Positions 1 to 7,129 of a stretch of 64,000 bases of DNA are shown here, piece after piece; position 1 is the first letter of the stretch, and every line of letters starts with the position of its first letter. A program made the translations under genes and the position numbers. The stretch is taken from positions 24,966 through 88,965 of the forward strand of contig JAHABC010000007.1 in assembly GCA_018376535.1 (NCBI GenBank), in the 5' to 3' direction. The stretch comes from Ruminococcus sp. (GTDB lineage: Bacteria > Bacillota > Clostridia > Oscillospirales > Ruminococcaceae). The notes below the pieces were generated by a model. That model had not been told where the DNA came from. It saw only the letters and a program-made list of their open reading frames with translations, and did not search any database.

Positions 1-244
1 CAGTCAGTAGTTTATGCGTATAGGATTGATGTCCAACGTCCCAAACTATCTTATCTTTAGGAGAGTTAAATGCTCTATGAATAGCAACAGTCAACTCTAC
101 CGTTCCTAAATTAGATGCCAAATGTCCACCATTTTTAGATACAGTATCTATAAGGATAGTTCTAATATCTTGACATAGTCTATTGCATTGGTCATAGTTT
201 AATTTTTTTATATCTTTAGGTAGATTTAATCTATTTAAATTCAT
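1..244 (-). CDS. dxs: 1-deoxy-D-xylulose-5-phosphate synthase, N-terminal part (cut by window edge)
   Basis: This is the first 81 codons of DXS, the thiamine-diphosphate enzyme that joins pyruvate and glyceraldehyde 3-phosphate in the first step of the MEP isoprenoid pathway. Translating the minus strand from ATG at 244 gives MNLNRLNLPKDIKKL, then GGHLASNLGTVELTVAIH and WDVGHQSYTHKL, which are the well-known N-terminal DXS motifs with the GHQ histidine region. An AGAGGAAA ribosome site lies 8 bases upstream. The rest runs off the left edge. It is the last visible gene of the nusB-ispA operon, so IPP synthesis and prenyl chain building are co-transcribed. Confidence 0.93.
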   Translation of the reverse strand, partial: MNLNRLNLPKDIKKLNYDQCNRLCQDIRTILIDTVSKNGGHLASNLGTVELTVAIHRAFNSPKDKIVWDVGHQSYTHKLLT

Positions 245-284
245 TGAAATTTCCTCTAAAAATTAGTATTCTTATAACAGATTT

Positions 285-731
285 CTATATTGGAACTGTC
301 AAACCTATGACTATACCAACTATAGCACCTCCAAAAACTTCAAGAGGAGTATGCCCTAAATACTCTTGGAGTTTTTTGCCATTCATAATTAAAGGTTTGC
401 CATTCTCATCTTTTTCTGATACGCTTTCTTTTAACTTATTAATTTCTCTAGCATGAAGTCCTGCTGCACGTCTAACGCCCATAGCATCGTATATTACTAT
501 AGCACCCATTATGAACATCAAGGCGAATGCAGTAGAGCCTGTACCATCTTTACGGCCCACGGTCAACAGTGCGGATATAACCATGGAAGTATGTGAACTA
601 GGCATACCACCTGCACCGACTAATCGTTGAGCATAAAAAGTTTTAAATTTAATAGTATGCAAACAAGTTTTTATCAACTGAGCTACTGCCCATGATATCA
701 ATGCTGCAACTATTACTCCGTTATACATCAC
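285..731 (-). CDS. DUF212 / divergent PAP2 family membrane protein
   Basis: This 148-residue protein belongs to the DUF212 family (YuiD-like, distantly related to PAP2 acid phosphatases and vanadium haloperoxidases). The family signature GAGGMPSSHTSMV lies near residue 40, followed by a YDAMGVRRAAGLHA motif, and hydrophobic segments sit at both ends (VIVAALISWAVAQLI and a C-terminal GGAIVGIVIGLTV). The family is often linked by context to isoprenoid genes, as here between ispA and dxs. Its substrate is unknown; dephosphorylation of prenyl phosphates is an inference only. The start may be the GTG at 731 or the ATG at 728; a GGAG site sits upstream. Confidence 0.88.
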   Translation of the reverse strand: MMYNGVIVAALISWAVAQLIKTCLHTIKFKTFYAQRLVGAGGMPSSHTSMVISALLTVGRKDGTGSTAFALMFIMGAIVIYDAMGVRRAAGLHAREINKLKESVSEKDENGKPLIMNGKKLQEYLGHTPLEVFGGAIVGIVIGLTVPI

Positions 732-761
732 AATATTTTAACTCCAATCTTATATAATAGA

Positions 762-1655
762 CTAATAATTTCTAACCAATAGACTATTAGTCAAATCGAC
801 TAAAAAGTCGTTATTTTGAAAACTATCCAAAACGTTTAGAGCCTTATTAGTATAGTATTCAGCTTTACTCTTAGCACCATCTAGACCCAATAGAGTAACG
901 AACGTATGCTTGTTTTGAAGGCTATCGCTACCGATAGGTTTTCCAAGCACTTCTTGAGAACCTGTCACATCTAAGATATCATCTATTATTTGAAAAGCTA
1001 GACCTAAATTTTCAGCATACTCAATAGCAAGATTAATCTTTTCTAGATTTAATTCAGCACATAGACAACCCATCTGACAAGCACAACTTATTAAAGCCCC
1101 CGTCTTTTCAAGGCAAGTTCTAGTAAGGATATCTTCGGTGATGGTTTCACGAGTTTCATTTTGAATATCCAATACTTGACCACCAATCATGCCCTCAAAA
1201 CCCGTGGATTTGCTTAATATAGATACTATTTTAACTCTAGTCAATGGAGAGATGTTTTCATCATTGGCGATAATTTCAAAAGGTTTAATCATAAGATTAT
1301 CACCAGCCAATACGGCTAACCATTCGTTAAACTGCTTATGACATGATGGCTTTCCACGTCTAAAGTCATCATTATCCATGCAAGGAAGGTCATCATGGAT
1401 TAATGAACTAGTATGTAACATTTCTATAGCACAAGCACTAGCTAAAGATTTCTCAACGTTACCTCCTAGAAGTTTACAGAACTCCATTACCAATACTGGA
1501 CGTAATCTTTTACCTCCAGCCGATAGAGAATACTCCATAGCAGATACTACATCTTTTTCCAAACCTAGAGGAACACTTCCGACCAAATACTTATGTAGAT
1601 TATCTTCTACTAAGGAAACATATTTTTTAAGTTGTTCAATGTGAATATCTTTCAT
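762..1655 (-). CDS. ispA: Farnesyl/geranyl diphosphate synthase (polyprenyl synthetase)
   Basis: This 297-residue cytosolic enzyme adds isopentenyl diphosphate to allylic diphosphates. It has both aspartate-rich motifs: DDLPCMDNDD (first, DDx4DD type as in short-chain bacterial enzymes) followed by RRGKPSCHKQF, and DDILDVTGS (second). KRLRPVLVMEF near residue 52 is the phosphate-binding region. Length is normal for bacterial FPP synthases. It sits between the M22 gene and the DUF212 gene, ahead of dxs, the usual ispA-dxs order. The C-terminus ends LLVRNY, slightly different from the common arginine/lysine tail. Product length (C15 or C20) cannot be read from sequence alone. Confidence 0.93.
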   Translation of the reverse strand: MKDIHIEQLKKYVSLVEDNLHKYLVGSVPLGLEKDVVSAMEYSLSAGGKRLRPVLVMEFCKLLGGNVEKSLASACAIEMLHTSSLIHDDLPCMDNDDFRRGKPSCHKQFNEWLAVLAGDNLMIKPFEIIANDENISPLTRVKIVSILSKSTGFEGMIGGQVLDIQNETRETITEDILTRTCLEKTGALISCACQMGCLCAELNLEKINLAIEYAENLGLAFQIIDDILDVTGSQEVLGKPIGSDSLQNKHTFVTLLGLDGAKSKAEYYTNKALNVLDSFQNNDFLVDLTNSLLVRNY

Positions 1656-1678
1656 AGATAAAAATTCCTTTCTTAAAA

Positions 1679-2620
1679 TTAATGTGTTTCAAGATATCTT
1701 TTCATAGCATAAAAAGATATTCCAACGGCGTTATCACAAGAAAGTTGAGGTTCTGCGAAGTAACACTTAAACTCTTTAGATAGTTTTTCTCTAATTATAC
1801 TATTGGACATAACTCCACCAACACATAATATAGGCATATCACCGAACTTTTTTAAAGAGTATCTAATCATGTGTTTAATAGATATGTATATATATTCCAA
1901 GCAATATCTAGCGATATCGCAAGGTTGTTCACCTTTAGATATCATGCTATTGCATATGTTTTCAACTCCCGATAGGCAACAGTTACCATCTTTAATAGCT
2001 GGATTTATCTTAAAAGTTTTAGTACTCTGTATAGCCAACTTTTCCAATTCTTTTCCACATGGGAAGTTCAAGCCTAAAGCCACACCCACTCTATCTACTA
2101 CTTGACCGCCCTTTAAATCCAGTGAACCCGATACTTTATGGATATCCAATATACTACCGTTTAAACTAGGCGAACACATTAAGCAATCGGTAGTACCTCC
2201 GCTAATGTGAAACGCTATGAACTTTGAACTTAATAGTTCAAACTGCTTACTAGATACTATACCTGCTAAAACGTGTCCCACTTGATGAGAAGTCCTATAC
2301 AATGGAACTCTTAACGTAGCACTTATAGAACGAGCAATAGCCTCACCTACTAAAAAGCATGGCATATAAGAACCTTTTTCCGTAGTAGGTGTAACAGATA
2401 CTCCTACACCTAGTATAGTGCCATCTATATTAGATAGTAAATCTTCTAATAAGTCTGGTATCTGTTTAGTATGATGGAATACTGCATCACTTTGACGAAG
2501 TCCACGTTCACCGTCTTTTACTGGGAGTAACTTCTTTCTTTGAACTATAGTTCCATCTGATGTAATTAACGCTACCGATGTAGTATAGTTACTAGTATCA
2601 ATTCCAAGATAGTATTTCAT
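1679..2620 (-). CDS. TsaD-like M22 family protein (O-sialoglycoprotein endopeptidase-like paralogue)
   Basis: This 313-residue ASKHA-fold protein resembles TsaD/Gcp, which transfers threonylcarbamoyl to tRNA A37. Visible signs are the N-terminal nucleotide-binding strand YLGIDTSNYTTSVAL, the metal-type HxxxH in SHQVGHVLAG, FHISGGTTDCLM, a GGQVVDRVGVALGL block and GGVMSNSIIREKL near the end. It is shorter and more divergent than true TsaD, and Clostridia commonly carry this kind of paralogue beside nusB/ispA, so a housekeeping tsaD is probably elsewhere. Its start lies 5 bases after the nusB stop, suggesting coupled translation. Exact role is not known; the peptidase name is historical. Confidence 0.8.
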   Translation of the reverse strand: MKYYLGIDTSNYTTSVALITSDGTIVQRKKLLPVKDGERGLRQSDAVFHHTKQIPDLLEDLLSNIDGTILGVGVSVTPTTEKGSYMPCFLVGEAIARSISATLRVPLYRTSHQVGHVLAGIVSSKQFELLSSKFIAFHISGGTTDCLMCSPSLNGSILDIHKVSGSLDLKGGQVVDRVGVALGLNFPCGKELEKLAIQSTKTFKINPAIKDGNCCLSGVENICNSMISKGEQPCDIARYCLEYIYISIKHMIRYSLKKFGDMPILCVGGVMSNSIIREKLSKEFKCYFAEPQLSCDNAVGISFYAMKRYLETH

Positions 2621-2624
2621 AAAC

Positions 2625-3047
2625 TTATGCTTTGTTATCCTCTAAATTTCTAGTAAAAGCTCCCAATAGACCATTTATGAACTTAACATCTTTAGGTGAG
2701 CAATATACTTCAGCCAACTTAACGGCTTCAAAGACTGCTGTATTAGTAGGAACTTTATCATCAAATAGAACTTCATATATAGCCAATCTAAGTATTATAA
2801 GGTTAGCAGTTGCAATTCTATTTAAAGAACGTGTAGTACTATACTTAGATATTATATCGTCTAACTCTTGTTGATGTTCAAGAACCCCTTTAACTAACTG
2901 TACCACTTTATTAGTGATATTAACTTCAGTGATATGTTCATCTTTAGCAATAGCTAAAAGTTCATCTATGCTATCATCACGAAAAGATTTTTCAAACAAT
3001 ATCTTAAACACGCTATCACGAACATTATACTTTTTATTTTCTTCCAT
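2625..3047 (-). CDS. nusB: Transcription antitermination factor NusB
   Basis: This 140-residue all-helical protein binds boxA RNA together with NusE (S10) in rRNA antitermination. It shows family hallmarks: RDSVFKILFEKSF at the N-terminus, then LNRIATANLIILRLAIYEVLFDDKVPTNTAVFEAVKLAEVY, split across helices 4-6, and a terminal FINGLLGAFTRNL. A GGAGGT ribosome site precedes the ATG. It is the first gene of the operon and has a good promoter at 3109-3138. The common neighbours xseA/xseB (exonuclease VII) are absent from the position after nusB; the M22 gene is there instead. Confidence 0.95.
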   Translation of the reverse strand: MEENKKYNVRDSVFKILFEKSFRDDSIDELLAIAKDEHITEVNITNKVVQLVKGVLEHQQELDDIISKYSTTRSLNRIATANLIILRLAIYEVLFDDKVPTNTAVFEAVKLAEVYCSPKDVKFINGLLGAFTRNLEDNKA

Positions 3048-3108
3048 ATTTTAAAAGAACCTCCAAAACTTTGATTAATCACATATACAGAATGTGCATT
3101 TTAATATT

Positions 3109-3138
3109 ATTATATCACAAAATTATAATATTAGCAAC
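3109..3138 (-). promoter_or_regulatory. Promoter of the nusB-ispA-dxs operon
   Basis: On the minus strand TTGCTA (3133-3138) and TATAAT (3109-3114) are 18 bases apart, with a TGA extension just upstream of the -10. It lies about 60 bases before the nusB start. Confidence 0.6.
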
Positions 3139-3154
3139 AAAAAAATTTAATTAA

Positions 3155-3194
3155 AAAAAATAGGCATCAAGAACTATTTTAGTGTTCTTGATAC
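3155..3194 (-). terminator. Terminator after the merR gene
   Basis: A 13-bp stem (AGGYATCAAGAAC paired with GTTCTTGATACCT, one G-U pair) with an 8-base loop is followed, on the minus strand, by a run of eight U. It ends the flavodoxin-cupin-merR operon just before nusB. Confidence 0.85.
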
Positions 3195-3201
3195 CTAAAT
3201 G

Positions 3202-3600
3202 TTAATCTTGTTCTTTAAAAGATGTGCCATTTAAAGAATTTTCACATCTAAGAATTATATCATCATAGTGTTGTATTTTAATATTTAGTCTATCTATGGT
3301 ATGTTGAATATTATCACGTTTAACTTCCAAGTTTTTAAGTTGTTCCACTAAAAGACTTTTTCTAGCCTCGATAGTACTATCGCCCATTTGGAACAGTTGA
3401 ACGTATTCAATAAGAGCCTCGATAGGCATACCTGCACTACGCATACATTTTATGAAGTTAATCCAATTGCAACTATCCTCATTATAGTCACGCAGACCGC
3501 TTTTATTTCTAGGAACTGGTGGAATTAATCCAATACGTTCGTAATATCTAAGAGTATCTGTAGATATTTCAAACTTCTTACTAGCCTCTCCGATAGTCAT
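3202..3600 (-). CDS. MerR family transcriptional regulator
   Basis: This 132-residue regulator has the MerR winged-helix motif at its N-terminus: MTIGEASKKFEISTDTLRYYERIGLIPP, then NWINFIKCMRSAGMPIEALIEYVQL, and a coiled-coil dimerisation helix (residues about 75-120). It lacks the cysteine pattern of metal-sensing MerR proteins and looks like the small-molecule/redox subgroup that controls an adjacent oxidoreductase and cupin. It is last in the operon, behind a promoter with a 19-bp spacer and a 16-bp dyad (4674-4704), so it probably controls its own operon by DNA untwisting. The inducer is unknown. A GAGGTGAT ribosome site precedes the ATG. Confidence 0.92.
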   Translation of the reverse strand: MTIGEASKKFEISTDTLRYYERIGLIPPVPRNKSGLRDYNEDSCNWINFIKCMRSAGMPIEALIEYVQLFQMGDSTIEARKSLLVEQLKNLEVKRDNIQHTIDRLNIKIQHYDDIILRCENSLNGTSFKEQD

Positions 3601-3616
3601 AGATATATCACCTCAA

Positions 3617-4054
3617 CTAAGATAGTTTACTGTAATACTCATCGGAAACTGGTTCGCACCACTCATTAGAACGATTTTCTCCAGAACATTCTACAGCTAT
3701 ATGACTAAACCAACTATCAGCTTTAGCACCATGCCAGTGTTTTACTTCTGCTGGAATGTTTATAACCATGCCTTCAGTTAGACTAATTGGCTCTTTTCCC
3801 TCCTCTTGATACCAACCTTCTCCAGCTGTACATATCAAGATTTGACCTCCTCCACTAGTGGCATGATGTATATGCCAGTTATTTCTACAAGATGGAGAAA
3901 ATGTCACGTTTGTTAAAAATACTGATGCTTTAGTTGGGTCTACTAATGGATTTAGATAAGAATCCCCAATAAAGTATTTAGCAAAGTTAGTATTTGGTTG
4001 ACCTATTCCAAAAGTATTTATTTTTTCAAAATCCTGTTTGTTAAGATATTTCAT
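3617..4054 (-). CDS. Cupin domain protein
   Basis: This protein of about 145 residues has a single cupin barrel. Motif 1 is seen as NNWHIHHATSGGGQILICTAGEGWYQEEG (metal-binding His-x-His plus a later Glu) and motif 2 as INIPAEVKHWHGAKADSW. The conserved N-terminal segment FEKINTFGIGQPN and length match the group often annotated as carboxymuconolactone-decarboxylase-associated cupins. The first in-frame Met of the longer frame has no room for a ribosome site; AAAGGAG followed by TGTTTTTT points to the ATG at 4054. It is co-transcribed with a flavodoxin-like oxidoreductase and the MerR regulator. The substrate is unknown. Confidence 0.85.
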   Translation of the reverse strand: MKYLNKQDFEKINTFGIGQPNTNFAKYFIGDSYLNPLVDPTKASVFLTNVTFSPSCRNNWHIHHATSGGGQILICTAGEGWYQEEGKEPISLTEGMVINIPAEVKHWHGAKADSWFSHIAVECSGENRSNEWCEPVSDEYYSKLS

Positions 4055-4074
4055 AAAAAACACTCCTTTACATT

Positions 4075-4620
4075 TTATAAAGATTTACCCATATTATACG
4101 CTTGATTGTATGCTGGAGTATTATTGATTTCTCCAATATTCCAAGCACCCACACCGTATATTATACCTTTTTCCATAGCGTTGTCAAGACAATCTATGGT
4201 GAAACCTCTAATACTGTCTACGGTTTTGCTCAACATAGATTTATCAGTATCTGCTGATGTTAGTATATAGTAAAACTCTTTATTAGATATCTCTGTATAA
4301 CGTGGAACAGTTCTATCTATAAAAGTTTTTAGTTGACCGTCCATAGTATAGAAGTATACTGGAGTGGCTAATACTATAACGTCGGCATTAACCATTTTAT
4401 CCAATAGTAGAGCCATGTCATCATGTTGTACACACTTGTGAGTTCTATTACAGACTCCACAACCTGTACAGAAGTTAATAGTACTATCCTTTAAAAAGAT
4501 TTTTTCAACTTCATGACCACTTTCGACAGCACCTTTTAAAAATTGATTACATAGTGTATCGGAGTTACCATTCCTTCTTGGACTTGCCGATACTATTAAA
4601 ACTTTCTTTTTCATACTCAT
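4075..4620 (-). CDS. Flavodoxin-fold NAD(P)H-dependent FMN reductase / iron-sulfur flavoprotein-like
   Basis: This protein of about 181 residues starts with KVLIVSASPRRNGNSDTLCNQF, the FMN phosphate-binding loop of the flavodoxin-like reductase family. TGCGVCNRTHKCVQHDDM gives a compact cysteine cluster like that of clostridial iron-sulfur flavoproteins, and VLATPVYFYTMDGQLKTFIDRT is the typical FMN-ring-binding segment. A GGAGGT site lies directly against the first ATG (4629), so the ATG at 4620 is the better start. It is the first gene after the MerR-type promoter. It is likely a redox or quinone/nitro reductase whose substrate regulates the operon; that part is inference. Confidence 0.87.
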   Translation of the reverse strand: MSMKKKVLIVSASPRRNGNSDTLCNQFLKGAVESGHEVEKIFLKDSTINFCTGCGVCNRTHKCVQHDDMALLLDKMVNADVIVLATPVYFYTMDGQLKTFIDRTVPRYTEISNKEFYYILTSADTDKSMLSKTVDSIRGFTIDCLDNAMEKGIIYGVGAWNIGEINNTPAYNQAYNMGKSL

Positions 4621-4673
4621 ATATAACATACCTCCAAACTTTATGTAAGATGTTTAACATCTTTACTAAATAA

Positions 4674-4704
4674 AGTGTATCATATGGAGTGAACTCCATG
4701 TCAA
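4674..4704 (-). promoter_or_regulatory. MerR-type promoter with 19-bp spacer and internal dyad operator
   Basis: On the minus strand TTGACA (4699-4704) and TACACT (4674-4679) are separated by 19 bases instead of 17. The spacer carries the perfect dyad ATGGAGTGAACTCCAT (4684-4699 as read on the plus strand). An overlong spacer filled by a palindrome is the hallmark of promoters activated by MerR proteins through DNA distortion. The operon downstream ends in a merR gene, so autoregulation is the natural reading. Confidence 0.85.
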
Positions 4705-4790
4705 GTACTTTTTTAAAATTTTTTTAAAAAATCTAAGAACTATTTTTTCATATCGACAATGCACATAATTTCTAAATTTTTTTGTGTTTT

Positions 4791-5305
4791 TGTATGTTTC
4801 ACAATGAAACAAGACACAATTTTTACCAATTAAAAATCGATAAAAAAGTAGCGAACTAAGAACTTTTATGTTAAAATAAAAACATACAATAAACATAAAA
4901 AAAGGACTTAATTCGCTATGGATAGTATAACACAAAAAAGAATATTTTGTCAAATTGAGGCTTTTGAAGAACATAATACCTACACATCTACAGTGTTTTT
5001 AGAACATATGTTAAAATTTTTTTCGTTTAAAGTTGAATGTGTTCAAACTGACAACGGTTGTGAATTTACAAAAAAATTCGTTTCTAACAAAAAGAACAAA
5101 CTTAGTATGTTTGAAAAAAACCTTAAAGAATTGGAATAAAATATAGAAGAATACGACCTTTTACCCCTGATGATTTTAAAAATCAATTGAGGGTGCATCT
5201 TAGAAAATATAATAATTTTCCTATGCGTCCTCTTGGCTGGCTTTCCCCTAAACAATATTTACTTAATTACCATAAATTGTGTCTCATATCATTGTGAACC
5301 CTACA
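4791..5305 (+). mobile_element. Transposon derivative copy A (non-autonomous, MITE-like)
   Basis: This 515-bp unit is bounded by imperfect terminal inverted repeats. The left end starts TGTATGTTTCACAATGA and the right end, read inward, TGTAGGGTTCACAATGA; similarity continues for about 40 bases through GACACAATTT. Inside is a fragment of a DDE transposase missing its N-terminus and its catalytic Glu region. A second copy, about 90% identical by eye, lies inverted at 22585-23100 with the same deletions. No target-site duplication is visible around this copy (left flank ends TGTGTTTTT, right flank begins ATCTGTGAT). Confidence 0.8.
4918..5297 (+). pseudogene. DDE transposase remnant (copy A)
   Basis: The frame from ATG 4918 reads FEEHNTYTSTVFLEHMLKFF and VECVQTDNGCEFTKKF, which match the RNase-H-fold core of IS3/IS481-type transposases; MD at the start would be the first catalytic Asp and QTDNG the second. 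One missing G near 5137 breaks the frame. In the restored frame GIKYRRIRPFTP is joined directly to DDFKNQLRVHLRKYNNFPMRPLGW, so the segment that should carry the conserved HNGKVERSH-type block and the third catalytic residue is gone. The N-terminal half is also missing. It cannot encode an active enzyme. Confidence 0.85.
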
Positions 5306-5412
5306 ATCTGTGATGAAACCTCTAATAATATCTTATGAGTATATAATACAATACATAGGTTTTTCCAGTTAATTATAATAAGTCTAAAAATACTTGTTAC
5401 TTTCAAGATATG

Positions 5413-6126
5413 CTATATCTTTTGTGAGAGTTCTCTTTTTAGATGCTTTACAATCTTTTTTTCTAGCCTAGATATATACGATTGCGATATTCCTATTATA
5501 TCGGCAACCTCTTTTTGAGTTTTTTCCTTTCCATCATCTAAACCGAAACGCATCTTCATGATATTTTTTTCTCTAGGAGATAGAGTTTCTAAGGCTTCCA
5601 TAAGCATGATATTTTCTGCTTCAGTTTCTACACCTTTGCAGACTATGTCCTCATCTGTGCCAAGAATATCTGATAGTAATAGTTCGTTGCCGTCCCAATC
5701 GATATTTAAGGGTTCATCAATAGATACTTCATTTTTGTACTGCGAAGATTTTCTTAAAAACATTAATATTTCGTTTTCAATGCATCTAGAGGCATATGTA
5801 GCTAGTTTTATGTTCTTACTAGGACAGAACGTATTGACAGCTTTAATCAAGCCTATAGTACCTATAGATATCAAATCTTCCACATTGGAATTAGTATTTT
5901 CAAACTTTTTAGCAATATACACCACTAATCTTAAATTATGAGTAATCAACTCTTGTCTAGCAGTGTGCGGATTGCTCTCTAAGAGTTTAAAAACTTGTTC
6001 TTCCTCTAGTTTGGATAACGGTGGTGGTAAGGTTTCCGAACCGTTTATATAAAACACATCTTTTGAACTGAACTTCAATAGAATTTTTATATAACATACT
6101 TTTAAGGTTTTAAAGATATTCAACAT
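5413..6126 (-). CDS. sigE: RNA polymerase sigma-E, mother-cell sporulation sigma factor
   Basis: This is a sigma-70 family factor of about 237 residues. The N-terminus has the pro-sequence pattern of pro-sigma-E: a basic/hydrophobic helix, then VFYINGSETLPPPLSKLEEEQ, matching the YYIGGSEALPPPL region at the SpoIIGA cleavage site in Bacillus. Region 2 (NLRLVVYIAKKFENTNSNVEDLISIGTIGLIKAVNTF, then TYASRCIENEILMFLR) and region 4 (LSPREKNIMKMRFGLDDGKEKTQKEVADIIGISQSYISRLEKK) are complete. The start at 6126 fits GAAAGGTG at the right distance; a longer frame to 6150 overlaps the spoIIGA stop. The sigG gene that usually follows is not here. Confidence 0.94.
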   Translation of the reverse strand: MLNIFKTLKVCYIKILLKFSSKDVFYINGSETLPPPLSKLEEEQVFKLLESNPHTARQELITHNLRLVVYIAKKFENTNSNVEDLISIGTIGLIKAVNTFCPSKNIKLATYASRCIENEILMFLRKSSQYKNEVSIDEPLNIDWDGNELLLSDILGTDEDIVCKGVETEAENIMLMEALETLSPREKNIMKMRFGLDDGKEKTQKEVADIIGISQSYISRLEKKIVKHLKRELSQKI

Positions 6127-6149
6127 AACATAAAACACACCTTTCGACA

Positions 6150-6971
6150 TTACACCAAAATTTTAGGATTAAATATAGCTTGTGAACAATCACCTGATAC
6201 ACCAATTAAAACGTCGATATCTTTAGAACGTCCACTTGATAGATTTGTAATAGTCACCTTATCGGGAACGAATGATATTATAATTCCTCCATTGGATATC
6301 GTTGAGTAGGGAATTAATTTAAATCCTTTTAAAGAACCTATATCTTCCAAACTGGGTATGTTGATAACATTCTGTAACGAAACTTTAGAACATACTACTA
6401 CAGGTTTACCAGTAAAAGTATCCACTAAAGAGTTACCTGTATCGGCTAGACCTTTTATCTCAACAGATTTTCCATTATAGATAATAGTCAATAGCCATTC
6501 TCCAGAGGTATTTGTATTTTTGTCCATAAAAAATCTAAGCAGGCACAATAAACCGTAACTAATGGTTGTGGATATTATTAAAAACTTAATCGAAAAGTTT
6601 GCATATACATAACTATTATTAGTAGATATCACCTCACTATTTAAAATTCCTTTAAGAGCCATCATAACACCAGCGAATAGAAAACTTATCACGCAGAAGT
6701 ATAACGACATCTTTAAAGTAGTAGAGAGTTCTTTAATACCAAAAGCCACCAGTATTAATATCAACGATATGATTAATTTTAAAGCAACATTAATTAAATA
6801 GTTCATAGTAGGAAGTAGTATCATTAATGAGGATAATGCTCCTATAAAAGATGACATTACTAGACGTTTTCTTTTAAATCCAATATGAGTTATCTTGGCA
6901 GTACCAAGCAAGATAAAGTAGTTTATATACCAGTTCAAGACTATAAGAACATCTACATATATGCAGTGCAA
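6150..6971 (-). CDS. spoIIGA: Sigma-E processing aspartic protease SpoIIGA
   Basis: This membrane protease cleaves the pro-sequence of sigma-E in the mother cell after a signal from SpoIIR. The first half is five or so membrane helices starting with YVDVLIVLNWYINYFILLGTA, and the second half is an aspartic protease domain with GLADTGNSLVDTFTGKPVVV (catalytic Asp about residue 177) and a later DVLIGVSGD. Length fits the family. A GGGGTGAT site favours a TTG start at 6971; the frame stays open to 6998. Its stop overlaps the upstream extension of sigE, the classic spoIIGA-sigE pair, showing that the organism has at least the genes for sporulation. Confidence 0.9.
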   Translation of the reverse strand: MHCIYVDVLIVLNWYINYFILLGTAKITHIGFKRKRLVMSSFIGALSSLMILLPTMNYLINVALKLIISLILILVAFGIKELSTTLKMSLYFCVISFLFAGVMMALKGILNSEVISTNNSYVYANFSIKFLIISTTISYGLLCLLRFFMDKNTNTSGEWLLTIIYNGKSVEIKGLADTGNSLVDTFTGKPVVVCSKVSLQNVINIPSLEDIGSLKGFKLIPYSTISNGGIIISFVPDKVTITNLSSGRSKDIDVLIGVSGDCSQAIFNPKILV

Positions 6972-7067
6972 TACATCACCCCTATTGTATTGTAACATAT
7001 GTAGTCTGTCTTATGTTGCTAGTTTTGGTCGTCTGCAAAAATTTAGATTTAATTTAATCGCAAAAGA

Positions 7068-7096
7068 TTGAATTTTTTTGAATTTATTAGTATAAT
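7068..7096 (+). promoter_or_regulatory. Promoter of the orphan integrase gene
   Basis: TTGAAT (7068-7073) and TATAAT (7091-7096) are 17 bases apart. The gene starts about 34 bases after the -10 box. Confidence 0.65.
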
Positions 7097-7129
7097 GTAT
7101 ATATATTAAAAAATATGGTGGTGATTTCT

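Noticed and set aside
1378..1644. Plus-strand frame inside ispA, and similar frames inside gdhA, atpD, pdxS and dnaE
   Set aside because: Codon-bias shadows of conserved genes on the other strand with no ribosome sites.
4666..4974. 102-codon minus-strand frame
   Set aside because: It overlaps the MerR promoter and the end of transposon copy A; composition is that of AT-rich noncoding DNA.
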